Made by a program: the position numbers and the translations under genes | Notes under the pieces: model-generated | Seen by the model: only the letters and a program-made list of their open reading frames with translations | Database searches by the model: none | What the model was told of the DNA's origin: nothing | Shown: in pieces, positions 47,061 to 54,843 of the stretch | How the letters are laid out: every line of letters begins with the position of its first letter | How positions within the stretch are numbered: position 1 is the first letter of the stretch | Source: Roseithermus sacchariphilus | GTDB taxonomy: Bacteria > Bacteroidota > Rhodothermia > Rhodothermales > MEBIC09517 | NCBI GenBank assembly: GCA_003285105.1 | Contig: CP030158.1 | Coordinates: 2,800,664 to 2,864,663, forward strand | Direction: 5' to 3' | DNA length: 64,000 bases

Positions 47061-47354
47061 ATGAGCGCCTTCAATCGCCGCCAATTCCTTAAGCCTACTT
47101 TAGCCAGCCTTGGGGTTGTGTGCTTTGCGCCCAACGTTATAGCCGGGGCCAGTATTGGAGGCGGGGCAGATGCCCCGGATTACAGAGATCCCAATTATCA
47201 GGCGTCTAATTGCCCTCCTGGAAGTGAAGGCCCTTATGAGTTTCCAGATGGTTCTAAATATTGCCTTTATCCAAGATTTGACCCTGAGAACCCGGATGGA
47301 TTCAGGTTCTTGGACAAGGCGTGGAATCACTTCTTTGGCATTGGTGATGAGTAA
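47061..47354 (+). CDS. Small protein with twin-arginine signal, carried by the insert
   Basis: A 97-residue protein. The N-terminus matches the Tat consensus: NRRQFLK (residues 5-11), a hydrophobic stretch to about residue 28 (ASLGVVCFAPNVIAGA) and an A-x-A cleavage site. The mature part of about 66 residues is rich in Pro, Gly, Asp and aromatics, has two Cys about 17 residues apart (NCPPG...KYC) and ends acidic. I recognise no family. An alternative TTG start at 47055 would add two residues. GC content is well below its neighbours. Export in folded form is predicted from the signal; the role is unknown. Confidence 0.7.
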   Translation: MSAFNRRQFLKPTLASLGVVCFAPNVIAGASIGGGADAPDYRDPNYQASNCPPGSEGPYEFPDGSKYCLYPRFDPENPDGFRFLDKAWNHFFGIGDE

Positions 47355-47394
47355 GAGGCTTTCGTTGTAATGCTACAGATCAAAAGCCCATTAC

Positions 47395-47443
47395 TCCGGC
47401 GGCTCAGGCCGTGACCTTGCGGTACTGGCGGACGGCGAGGGTG
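47395..47443. repeat. Right 49-bp direct repeat (native permease 3' end)
   Basis: Identical to 46865-46913. It is continuous with the ABC permease gene and includes its last 12 codons and stop, so this is the native copy. The base before the repeat (C) and the base after it (A) differ from the left copy, fixing its limits. Confidence 0.97.
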
Positions 47444-48522
47444 AGCAGGACGGTGCCGAAGAGCAGCAGCGCGGCCGTCTGCACGCGGACCGCGTCGAGC
47501 CCGGCGCCCTTGAGCAGCACCCGCCGCATGATCGTGATGAAGTGGGCCATCGGGTTCAGCAGGGTCAGGCGCTGCGCCCAGGCGGGCATGCTCTCGATGG
47601 GGGTGAACAGCCCGCTCATCAGGATGAAGATCACCAGCACGAACCAGGCGATGAACATGGCCTGCTGCTGGGTGTCCGCCATCGTCGAGATCCACAGGCC
47701 CAGGCCGAGCATGGCCAGCAGGTAGAGGCCGGCCAGCCCGAAGACGAGCGCCAGGTTGCCCAGCATCGGGACGTGGAAGTACCACCGGGCGATGGCCAGC
47801 CCGACGCCCAGTTCCACCAGCGCGATCAGCCAGAACGGCAGCAGCTTGCCGATCAGGAAGGGCCCCTTTCGGATCGGCGTCACGTTGAGCTGCTCGATGG
47901 TCCCGATCTCCTTCTCCCGCACCACGTTCATCGCCGAGAGGAACGTGGCGATCATGGTCACGAGCACGACGAGGATGCCGGGCACCATGTACGTCTCGTA
48001 GTTCAGGTCCGGGTTGTACCAGAAGGCGGGGCGAACCTCGATGCGAGGCGCGGGCCGGGCCGCTGCCGTGGCCGTGCGGGCCTGCACGTCGCGGCTGACG
48101 CGGGCCAGGACCTGCGTGGCGTAGGCCTGCACCACGCCGGCCGTGGCGCCGTCCAGCGCGTCCAGCACGAGGCGGACCGGGGCGGCCCCCGTCTCCAGCA
48201 GATCCCGCTCGAACCGGGGCGGGACGTGGACGATGAGCTTGACCTCGCCCCGCCGCAGGGCGGCATCGGCCTGCTCGGGCGTGGCGGGCTGGTCGACGAG
48301 GGTGAAGTAGCCGGAGGCGACGAGCCGGTCTACCAGCTGCCGCGAGGTGAGCGAGCGATCCTGGTCGATCACGCTCATCGGGGTGTCGCGGACCTCGAAG
48401 GTGGCGGCGTAGGAGAGCACCAGCAACTGGATCACCGGCATGGCGAACAGGATGGGCAGCATCGCCCGGTTGCGGAAGATCTGCACGAACTCTTTCTGCA
48501 GCAGGTAGAAGACGGTGCGCAT
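47404..48522 (-). CDS. ABC-2 permease (YbhR-like)
   Basis: A 372-residue inner-membrane permease of an efflux ABC system. One N-terminal span (about 18-38, LPILFAMPVIQLLVLSY), a long periplasmic region (about 45-180), then five C-terminal spans including EKEIGTIEQLNVTPIRKGPF, the ABC-2 signature region. The ATG at 48522 matches homologues (MRTVFYLLQKEFVQIFRNRA). It is the last gene of the seven-gene operon. Its 3' end is duplicated at 46865-46913. A heptamer repeat separates it from the sister permease. Confidence 0.9.
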   Translation of the reverse strand: MRTVFYLLQKEFVQIFRNRAMLPILFAMPVIQLLVLSYAATFEVRDTPMSVIDQDRSLTSRQLVDRLVASGYFTLVDQPATPEQADAALRRGEVKLIVHVPPRFERDLLETGAAPVRLVLDALDGATAGVVQAYATQVLARVSRDVQARTATAAARPAPRIEVRPAFWYNPDLNYETYMVPGILVVLVTMIATFLSAMNVVREKEIGTIEQLNVTPIRKGPFLIGKLLPFWLIALVELGVGLAIARWYFHVPMLGNLALVFGLAGLYLLAMLGLGLWISTMADTQQQAMFIAWFVLVIFILMSGLFTPIESMPAWAQRLTLLNPMAHFITIMRRVLLKGAGLDAVRVQTAALLLFGTVLLTLAVRQYRKVTA

Positions 48523-48532
48523 GGCGTGGGAC

Positions 48533-48560
48533 GGACGAGGGACGAAGGACGAAGGTCGGA
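48533..48560. repeat. Heptanucleotide tandem repeat between permease genes
   Basis: Four 7-nt units in register: GGACGAG, GGACGAA, GGACGAA, GGTCGGA. They lie in the 88-nt gap between the two permease genes. It is a different sequence from the heptamers between rpoB and rpoC, but the same unit length. Confidence 0.7.
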
Positions 48561-48610
48561 AGGGAACACGCACCCCGAGCCCGACCGTCGGCGGGCTTCC
48601 TGCGTCCCTG

Positions 48611-49714
48611 TCAGAGGCGGTCGTGGAAGGAGCGGATGCTGGCGATCAGGAAGAGCCCGGTCATGCCGGCCAGGGCGAGGGTTTCGGTCCAGAGGTCGGC
48701 CAGGCCGAGGCCTTTGATCATGATGCCCCGCAGGATGGCCAGGAACCATCGCGCCGGGATGAGGTGGCTGAGGGCCTGGAGCGGGGCCGGCATGCTGCTG
48801 ATCGGGAAGATGAAGCCGGAGAGCAGCACCGTGGGCATCAGCAGTCCGGCCAGCGCGATCATGGTAGCCACCTGCTGCGACGACGTGCGCGTGGAGATCA
48901 GGATGCCCAGGGCCAGGGCGCAGAGGATGAACAGCAGGCACTCGGCCAGCAGCAGCCCGACGCTGCCGCGGATGGGCACGCCGAAGACCGTCCGCGCCAG
49001 GCCGAGGATGACCAGCACGATGATGAAGGAGAGCACCACGTAGGGCACCACCTTGCCGACGATGATGGGCACGGGCCGCAGCGGGGAGACGAGCAGCACC
49101 TCCATCGTCCCGACTTCCTTCTCGCGGGTGATGGTGATCGACGTCATCAGCGCGCACACCAGCATCAGCACGAGCGCGATCAGGCCGGGCACGAACAGGT
49201 AGACGCTGCGCAGTTCGGGGTTGAAGCGCATCCGCACGTTGGGCACGATCCCGGGGGAGACGGCGGTCGTGGCGGCCAGGTCCTGCTCGTAGGACTGGAT
49301 GATGGCGGTCGTGTAAGCCAGGATGGTGTTGGCGACGTTGGGGTCGGTGGCGTCGGCGATGACCTGCACGCGGGCCAGGCCCTCGCGCTGCAGCCGCTCG
49401 GCGAAGCCGGGCTCGAAGAGGAGGGCCTCGCGCGCCAGCCCCTGCCGGAAGGCGGCCTCGATGCCGTCGAGGTGGGTCTGGTAGGCCACGCCATCGACGT
49501 ACCGGGAGGCCAGCAGTCGGTGCGTGAGGGCCTGTGTCATGGCGTCCTGCGACGGATCCGCGATCAGCAGGGTGACGTCGTTGACCTCGTTGCGGATGAC
49601 GAAGCCGAACAGCACCAGCTGGGCCACCGGCATCCCGAACAGGATGAGCAGCGTCCGCCGATCCCGCAGGATGTGCCGGAACTCTTTGCGCACGAAGCCG
49701 AGGAAGGCGTGCAT
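48611..49714 (-). CDS. ABC-2 permease (YbhS-like)
   Basis: A 367-residue permease, sister of the downstream one and of the same layout: N-terminal span (LLILFGMPVAQLVLFGFV), large extracytoplasmic loop (about 45-175), five C-terminal spans with EKEVGTMEVLLVSPLRPVPI. The two probably form a heterodimer, as YbhS/YbhR do. The ATG at 49714 gives the standard MHAFLGFVRKEFRHILRDRR start. It follows the second ATPase gene by 58 bases. Confidence 0.9.
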   Translation of the reverse strand: MHAFLGFVRKEFRHILRDRRTLLILFGMPVAQLVLFGFVIRNEVNDVTLLIADPSQDAMTQALTHRLLASRYVDGVAYQTHLDGIEAAFRQGLAREALLFEPGFAERLQREGLARVQVIADATDPNVANTILAYTTAIIQSYEQDLAATTAVSPGIVPNVRMRFNPELRSVYLFVPGLIALVLMLVCALMTSITITREKEVGTMEVLLVSPLRPVPIIVGKVVPYVVLSFIIVLVILGLARTVFGVPIRGSVGLLLAECLLFILCALALGILISTRTSSQQVATMIALAGLLMPTVLLSGFIFPISSMPAPLQALSHLIPARWFLAILRGIMIKGLGLADLWTETLALAGMTGLFLIASIRSFHDRL

Positions 49715-49772
49715 GGGGGGTCGGGAGGATGAGGTGGGCAGAGGGGGGCGTGCGGTGGGAGGGCCGGCCCGA

Positions 49773-50504
49773 TCAAGGGGAGGCTGCCGGCCGGGCAAGC
49801 TTCAGGAAGACGTCGTCCATCGAACCCACCTGGTATCGTTGTTTGAGGCTGTGCGGCGTGTCCAGCGCGGCGATGCGGCCGTCCACCATGATCGAGACGC
49901 GGTCGCAGTACTCGGCCTCGTCCATGTAGTGCGTCGTCACGAAGACCGTCACGCCGCGGGCGGCGGCTTCGTAGATCAGGTCCCAGAATTGCCGGCGGGT
50001 GATCGGGTCGACGCCGCCGGTCGGCTCGTCCAGGAAGACGAGGCGGGGTTCATGCAGCAGGGCGACGGAGAAGGCCAGCTTCTGCTTCCAGCCCAGCGGC
50101 AGCGCCCGGATCTGCGTGTCGGCGGCCTCGGTGAGGGCGAGGCGCTCCAGCAGCGCCTGCGTGCGTGCGCGGATGGCCCGGCGCGGCAGCCCGTAGATGC
50201 CGCCGTAGAAGCGGATGTTTTCCCGGATCGTGAGGTCCTCGTAGAGCGAGAACCGCTGGCTCATGTACCCGATGTGCCGCTTGATGGCCTCGGCCTGCGT
50301 GTAGACGTCGAACCCCACCACGCGGGCCTCGCCGGAGGTCGGGCGCAGCAAGCCGGTCAGCATGCGGATGGCCGTCGTCTTGCCGGCGCCATTGGCCCCG
50401 AGGAAGCCAAAGATCTCCCCGGCCTCCACGCTGAAGGTGAGGGCGTCGACGGCGGTGAAGTCGCCGAACCGCCGGGTCAGGCCGTGGGCTTCGATGACGG
50501 GCAT
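49773..50504 (-). CDS. ABC transporter ATP-binding protein
   Basis: A 243-residue nucleotide-binding subunit. Walker A GANGAGKTTA (about 37-46), Q-loop in YMSQRFSLYEDLTI, an atypical signature LPLGWKQKLAFSVALL in place of LSGGQ, Walker B RLVFLDEPTGGVDP and H-loop TTHYMDEAEY. It is one of two separate ATPases in the operon; in E. coli YbhF the two are fused. The LGWKQ signature lacks the usual LSGG, as in the second half of YbhF-like proteins. Confidence 0.93.
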   Translation of the reverse strand: MPVIEAHGLTRRFGDFTAVDALTFSVEAGEIFGFLGANGAGKTTAIRMLTGLLRPTSGEARVVGFDVYTQAEAIKRHIGYMSQRFSLYEDLTIRENIRFYGGIYGLPRRAIRARTQALLERLALTEAADTQIRALPLGWKQKLAFSVALLHEPRLVFLDEPTGGVDPITRRQFWDLIYEAAARGVTVFVTTHYMDEAEYCDRVSIMVDGRIAALDTPHSLKQRYQVGSMDDVFLKLARPAASP

Positions 50505-50546
50505 GGCAGGGGCACGGGCACCAGGTTGTGAGGGCGTCGGTCGGGC

Positions 50547-51485
50547 TCAGGTCGGGGAGGCGGTCGGCGGGGGCGGTGGCGCGGCCATGCGGGCCATGAA
50601 GACGTCTTCGATGCCGGCGCGGATGGGCTCGACCGTGGCGTCCGGGTAGCCCCGCCCGGCGAGGTAGGCCCGGATCTCGGCCGGGTCGACGGACGGCCGG
50701 GCGTCCGTGTAGTGCAGCGCCTCGCCGAAGGCGTAGACGGACCGGGCGTGCGGGAACTGCCGCAGGGCCTGGAGCACATCATACCGCGCCGCCGCCCGGA
50801 CGGCCAGCAGCGGCCGGTCGTAGGCGGCCTCCAGCGCCGCCGGCGTGTCCACCCCCAGCAACCGCCCGCCCTGCATCAGTGCCACCCGATCGCAGCGCCG
50901 GGCTTCGTCCATGTACGGCGTCGAGACGACGATTGTCAGGCCGCCCGCCTTTAGCCGGGCCAGCACGTCCCAGAACTCCCGGCGGGAGACGGCATCCACG
51001 CCCGTGGTGGGCTCGTCCAGCATCAGCACCCGCGGGCGGTGGATCAGGGCGCAGGAGAGGGCCAGCTTCTGCTTCATCCCCCCGGAGAGCGCCCCCGCAC
51101 GGCGGGTCTTGAACGGCTCGATCTGCCGGTAGATCGGCGCGATGAGGTCGTACCCCGCCTCGACCGTGGTGCCGAAGACCGAGGCGAAGAACGCCAGGTT
51201 TTCCTCGACGGTGAGGTCCTGGTAGAGCGAGAACCGCCCGGGCATGTAGCCCAGGCGGGTTCGCAGCGCCCGGTAGTCCCGGACGACGTCGAGCCCGTCC
51301 ACCGTGGCCGAACCGCCGTCGGGCGTGAGCAGCGTGACGAGCATCCGCAGCAGCGTCGTCTTGCCGGCACCGTCCGGTCCGATCAGGCCGAACAACTCGC
51401 CCGGTGCCACGCGGAAGCGGACGCGGTCGACCGCCTGCACGGCGCCGAAGGATTTGCAGAGGTCGTGTACGAGGATGCCGGCCAC
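50547..51485 (-). CDS. ABC transporter ATP-binding protein
   Basis: A nucleotide-binding subunit of about 312 residues. Walker A is GPDGAGKTTL (about 37-46), the Q-loop segment YMPGRFSLYQDLTV, signature ALSGGMKQKLALSCALI, Walker B VLMLDEPTTGVDA; the H-loop His is replaced by Pro in VVSTPYMDEARRC. A C-terminal extension (about 230-312) is added. The GTG at 51485 was chosen because sequence further upstream is not ABC-like; the start is uncertain. Paired with the second ATPase, the missing switch His suggests one degenerate ATP site. Confidence 0.88.
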   Translation of the reverse strand: MAGILVHDLCKSFGAVQAVDRVRFRVAPGELFGLIGPDGAGKTTLLRMLVTLLTPDGGSATVDGLDVVRDYRALRTRLGYMPGRFSLYQDLTVEENLAFFASVFGTTVEAGYDLIAPIYRQIEPFKTRRAGALSGGMKQKLALSCALIHRPRVLMLDEPTTGVDAVSRREFWDVLARLKAGGLTIVVSTPYMDEARRCDRVALMQGGRLLGVDTPAALEAAYDRPLLAVRAAARYDVLQALRQFPHARSVYAFGEALHYTDARPSVDPAEIRAYLAGRGYPDATVEPIRAGIEDVFMARMAAPPPPPTASPT

Positions 51486-51558
51486 GGGAGGCTCGGGGGG
51501 AGGGTGGACGTGGAGGGCGGTTCGGGCCGGCCGGGCCCGGGTCGGCCGGGCGGCGTCG

Positions 51559-52476
51559 CTATGGAGCGTCGAAGCGGACCTCGCCCGGCATGCCGATCTT
51601 GAGGGCGCCCCGGGGGTTGGGCACGCGGACCCGGACGGCATAGACGAGGTTGACGCGTTCCTCTTTGGTCTGGACGAAGCGGGGGGTGAACTCGGCTTCC
51701 GAGGCGATCCAGGTGATCGTGCCGGGCAGGGCGCGGTTGTCCGTAGCCGTCTCGTCGATGAGCACCGTGACGGGCTGGCCGAGGCGTACGTGAGGCAGCT
51801 GGGTGCCGCTGACGTAGGCCCGCAGGTAGAGCGTGTCGAGCGGGGCGAGCCGGTAGAGGGGCCGGCCCGGGGTGGTCAGTTCGTGCGCTTCGGCGAAGGT
51901 GACCAGGACGGTGCCGGCGACGGGGTTGACGATCACGCTGCGGGCGATCTGGTCCTGGATCTGGGCGATCTGGGCATCGAGCGCGGCGACCTCGCCGAGC
52001 AGGGCCGGCCGCTGGGCGCGCACCGACGCCATGCGGCGCTCTAGCACGCGGAGCTGCCCTTCGACGTCGTCGAGCTGCTGGCGGGGGGCGGCCTCGGCGG
52101 CGACGAGGTTCTGGAGGCGATGCCATTCCTTCTCGGCAACCTCCCGTTGCGCTTCGAGGACCGCCAGTTCGGCATCGAGGCCGGGCAGGCGAGCACGCGC
52201 CGCCTCCCTCCGGGCCTGGATCTGCGCACGCTGGAGGACCAGTTGCGTCGTGTCTACGACGCCCACGGGGCGGCCGGCTTCGAGGTACTGGCCTTCCTCC
52301 ACGGACAGGTGCAGCAGCCGCCCGCCCACCTCGGCGGCCACGACGACCTCGGTGGCTTCGAACGTCCCGTAGGCGTCCGATGCGGGCGGGCCGCTCCGGC
52401 AACTCGCCAGGGTGAGCGCGGCCAGGCCGAGGAGAGCGGCCACGCGGCCGCGACGGGGCAGAGCATGATGAGGCAT
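51559..52476 (-). CDS. HlyD-family periplasmic adaptor (YbhG-like) lipoprotein
   Basis: A 305-residue membrane fusion protein that joins the inner-membrane ABC complex to the TolC-type channel. Signal peptide with lipobox LASC (Cys near residue 26), a lipoyl-like half (VVVAAEVGGRLLHLSVEEGQ, GRPVGVVDTTQL), a long coiled-coil hairpin (about 75-165) and the beta-barrel part (TVLVTFAEAHELTTPGRPLY, GQPVTVLIDE). The tga of the TolC gene overlaps its atg by one base (TGATG), so translation is coupled. Confidence 0.92.
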   Translation of the reverse strand: MPHHALPRRGRVAALLGLAALTLASCRSGPPASDAYGTFEATEVVVAAEVGGRLLHLSVEEGQYLEAGRPVGVVDTTQLVLQRAQIQARREAARARLPGLDAELAVLEAQREVAEKEWHRLQNLVAAEAAPRQQLDDVEGQLRVLERRMASVRAQRPALLGEVAALDAQIAQIQDQIARSVIVNPVAGTVLVTFAEAHELTTPGRPLYRLAPLDTLYLRAYVSGTQLPHVRLGQPVTVLIDETATDNRALPGTITWIASEAEFTPRFVQTKEERVNLVYAVRVRVPNPRGALKIGMPGEVRFDAP

Positions 52477-53747
52477 CAGCGTTCTCCGAGGGTCGTGAGG
52501 TACAGGGCACGGGCCTGCGCCAGCTGGATGCGGTGCAGGTCGGCGGTTTGCCGGGCCTGTTGCAGGGCGTTGCGTTCGAGGACGTACTGCGTCGCGGTGA
52601 TGACGCCGTTCTGGAGGCGGCTGGCCGCTTCGTCGCTGATGCGCTGGCGCAGCGCGATGATCGCGGCGTCGCGTTCGAGCACGGCCTCCAGGCGGGCGAT
52701 GGCCTCGCGCTGTTGCACCAGGGCGGCCCGTACCTGACGCCGGAAGGCCGCTTCCTGCGCTTCGATGATCGCAGCCTGTGCGTCGAGGATCTCCCGCTCG
52801 CGGCGGCTCTGGTGCCAGTCCCAGAACCGCCAACGCATCCGCAGCCCGGCCGAATAGAACGGCTGGAACGTGTCCTCGAAGAAATCCTGGCCGGGCGGGC
52901 GTCCGTAGGCCGCCTCGGCGAAGCTCGACACCTGCGGGCGCCGGCGGTGCTGTGTCAGGGCGGCCTGGCCGGCCAGCACGGCCCGGCGCAGCGCGAACTC
53001 GGCAAGCTCCGGGCGGCCCGCGGCCGTGGCCTCGTCCGGCAGCGGACCCGTGGGCGGCAGCGCCAGCACCGTCTCCTCCGGCAGTTCCAGCCCCGTCAGG
53101 ATGCCGAGCACGGCCAGCGCGGCGCGCCGCTCGGCGTCCACGTCGAGGATCTGCTGCTCCACCTTCAGGCGCTCCACCTCCAGCACGTCCGCCGTGCCCG
53201 GCGTGGCTGCCCCCTCCCGGATGCGAGCCCGCGCCAGGTCGAGCTGAGCCTGGAGGTCATGCGCCAGGGTGTGCAACGAAGCCAGACGGGCCTGGTGCAG
53301 CAGCACCCCGAAGAACGCCGCATGTACCTGCTCGCGGATCTGGTAGACCGCCACGGCCACCTGCTGCCGGGCCAGATCGCCCTGGAGGGCCTGCAGCGCC
53401 TGCTGCCGCCGGGTCGACCCGCCGTCGTAAAGGAGCTGATCCACGGACAGCGCCACCTTGTACTGGTCGTGCGGCACCCGGGGCGCGGTGGTGCCGGGAA
53501 GGGCGAGGTCGAGGCCGGGGACGTCCGACTGATAGGATGCCAGGCCGTTGAGCGCCAGGTCGGGCCGGAAGCGAAGGCCCAGGAGGGCCTGCTCACGGGC
53601 GCTGATGGCTTCGTGCAGCGCCGCGGTGGCCTGCAGCGGATGGGCCGCTTCCGCCAGGCGGTAGCACGCCGCCAGCGTCAGCGTGTCGGCCGGGATCGGC
53701 GGATCCGGCGGCAGGAGCAGCCCGGTGAGGAGCAGCAGGAGGATCAT
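52476..53747 (-). CDS. TolC-family outer-membrane efflux protein
   Basis: A 423-residue outer-membrane channel subunit with signal peptide (about residues 1-20) and the repeated helical-hairpin layout of TolC: LAACYRLAEAAHPLQATAAL, LYDGGSTRRQQALQALQG, then the second half with GLRMRWRFWDWHQSRREREI and GVITATQYVLERNALQQARQ. It starts inside the TetR gene's end (4-base overlap ATGA) and overlaps the adaptor gene start. It provides the outer-membrane exit of the efflux system. Confidence 0.92.
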   Translation of the reverse strand: MILLLLLTGLLLPPDPPIPADTLTLAACYRLAEAAHPLQATAALHEAISAREQALLGLRFRPDLALNGLASYQSDVPGLDLALPGTTAPRVPHDQYKVALSVDQLLYDGGSTRRQQALQALQGDLARQQVAVAVYQIREQVHAAFFGVLLHQARLASLHTLAHDLQAQLDLARARIREGAATPGTADVLEVERLKVEQQILDVDAERRAALAVLGILTGLELPEETVLALPPTGPLPDEATAAGRPELAEFALRRAVLAGQAALTQHRRRPQVSSFAEAAYGRPPGQDFFEDTFQPFYSAGLRMRWRFWDWHQSRREREILDAQAAIIEAQEAAFRRQVRAALVQQREAIARLEAVLERDAAIIALRQRISDEAASRLQNGVITATQYVLERNALQQARQTADLHRIQLAQARALYLTTLGER

Positions 53748-54343
53748 GGCACGAGGGCGCGGTGAATGAAGGTGGACACTTCTTCCTTGCGGGCTTCGAG
53801 GAAGGCGTCGTAGGCGGCATCGTCCATCTGCGTCGCCGTCTGGAGCATCGGCCGGGCGATGAAGGGGATGATGCACAGGCCGATGAGGTGCGCCAGCAGG
53901 TGCGCCGGGTCGATCCGGCGCAGGCGGCCCGCCGCCACGGCGTCCTCGATGCCGCGGCCGAGGGCGTCGAGGAGGCCGGGGGTGTGCTCGGCCACGACGG
54001 CCTTCAGCGCGTCCGGATTCCGCCGCAGCTCCTCCAGCACGAAGGCGGGCAGGTGCGGGTTGGCCCGGATCAGGTCGATGTACGTGTGGACGAACGTGGT
54101 CAGCCGGTCCGGCAAGGGCTGGTCCTGGCGCAGCGCGGTGGCGGCCTGGCTGAGCACCTCGGCGGCGGAGGCCCGGAAGACGGCCTCGAAGAGCCGGGCC
54201 TTGCTCCGAAAGTAGTAGTGCAGCAACGCCTTGTTGATGCCCGCCCGGTCGGCAATCTCCTGCATCCGGGCCCCCTCGAACCCCTGCTCGACGAACACGG
54301 CCCGCGCCGCCTCAAAGATCCGGGTTTCGGTGTCCTGTTCCAT
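53744..54343 (-). CDS. TetR/AcrR family regulator of the efflux operon
   Basis: A 199-residue repressor with N-terminal helix-turn-helix (about 8-52; IFEAARAVFVEQGFEGARMQ, AGINKALLHYYFRSKARLFE) and a C-terminal ligand domain (YbiH/CecR-like in context). It is the first gene of a seven-gene unit and its stop overlaps the TolC start. The order regulator, adaptor, ATPases, permeases matches E. coli cecR-ybhGFSR, where CecR is the repressor. An inverted repeat at 54403-54418 is a candidate operator. Confidence 0.88.
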   Translation of the reverse strand: MEQDTETRIFEAARAVFVEQGFEGARMQEIADRAGINKALLHYYFRSKARLFEAVFRASAAEVLSQAATALRQDQPLPDRLTTFVHTYIDLIRANPHLPAFVLEELRRNPDALKAVVAEHTPGLLDALGRGIEDAVAAGRLRRIDPAHLLAHLIGLCIIPFIARPMLQTATQMDDAAYDAFLEARKEEVSTFIHRALVP

Positions 54344-54402
54344 CGCCGGGATGTAGTAAGGGAGGGAGCCTGACGTGTAGCATAGGAGTTTGTCTCGATG
54401 GT

Positions 54403-54418
54403 TTAACTATAAGGTTAA
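54403..54418. promoter_or_regulatory. Candidate TetR operator before the efflux operon
   Basis: TTAAC-N6-GTTAA is an inverted repeat 60 bases before the TetR start, in an AT-rich stretch. Its half-sites resemble those of the palindrome before the beta-oxidation TetR gene (22343-22355). Confidence 0.5.
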
Positions 54419-54484
54419 TGAAGAAATGAGGAAGACTGGATGGTGGGAGACGGGTCCGGGGACGCGGGGGTGGGTTGGCGCCAG

Positions 54485-54528
54485 ACGCCCCACCCCGCAT
54501 CCGGTGGGAACCGGGCGAGGTGGGGCGT
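54485..54528 (-). terminator. Hairpin downstream of the PLDc_N-type gene
   Basis: Perfect 10-bp stem ACGCCCCACC/GGTGGGGCGT (54485-54494 with 54519-54528) around a 24-nt GC-rich loop, 43 bases past the small gene on the minus strand. There is no T-run on that strand (TTT occurs on the plus side), so it may act as a weak terminator or mRNA end. Confidence 0.4.
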
Positions 54529-54570
54529 TTCCGTGGCGATAGGGCCTGATGCCGATCCGTGGTGGATGGG

Positions 54571-54843
54571 CTATTTACGGCCGAAGAGGTAGTACAGGAT
54601 GCAGCCGAGCACCGGGGCGAAGATGATGATGAGCGCCCAGAGGACCTTGTCCCCCAGCGAGCGGTTGCTGCCGGACACCTCGACGAGTGCGATGATGTCC
54701 AGGATGACGATGATGACGCCGCAGCAGCTCAGCGTGTACCAGTTCGTCATGCGGTCGAACAGGTTGGGGCCGCAGCCGGCCAGCAGCAGCGCGGTGGTGG
54801 ATACCAGTACCGCGGGAAGCAGTCGACGGAAGCGATCGGGCAT
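54571..54843 (-). CDS. Small lipoprotein with PLDc_N-type membrane hairpin
   Basis: A 90-residue protein. The N-terminus has a lipobox (LLLAGC, Cys near residue 24), followed by two membrane spans (about 37-57 and 68-88) resembling the phospholipase D N-terminal (PLDc_N) domain: CCGVIIVILDIIALVEV, WALIIIFAPVLGCILYYLFG. The catalytic PLD domains are absent. The function is unknown. It is divergent from dusB. The ATG at 54843 was chosen to give the signal sequence. Confidence 0.75.
   Translation of the reverse strand: MPDRFRRLLPAVLVSTTALLLAGCGPNLFDRMTNWYTLSCCGVIIVILDIIALVEVSGSNRSLGDKVLWALIIIFAPVLGCILYYLFGRK

Larger units (their letters stand above)
46914..47394. mobile_element. Low-GC inserted cassette bounded by 49-bp direct repeats
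   Basis: 481 bases at about 46% GC by my count, in a chromosome near two-thirds GC. It lies between two convergent genes whose stop codons would otherwise be only 13 bases apart. Perfect 49-bp direct repeats flank it, the right one being the intact 3' end of the ABC permease gene. It has one gene (47061-47354), about 140 bases of AT-rich leader, no recombinase and no obvious terminal inverted repeats. The pattern matches integration at a gene's 3' end with regeneration of the gene, but a repeat of 49 bp is far longer than transposase target duplications. Confidence 0.8.

Noticed and set aside
47100..47330. 76-codon minus-strand frame inside the cassette
   Set aside because: It overlaps the Tat-signal gene entirely, is basic and lacks recognisable features; the plus frame has the better case.
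46914..47394. Insertion sequence or MITE with terminal inverted repeats
   Set aside because: I compared the two ends of the insert and found no matching inverted termini. The 49-bp direct repeats are far too long for a transposase target duplication.
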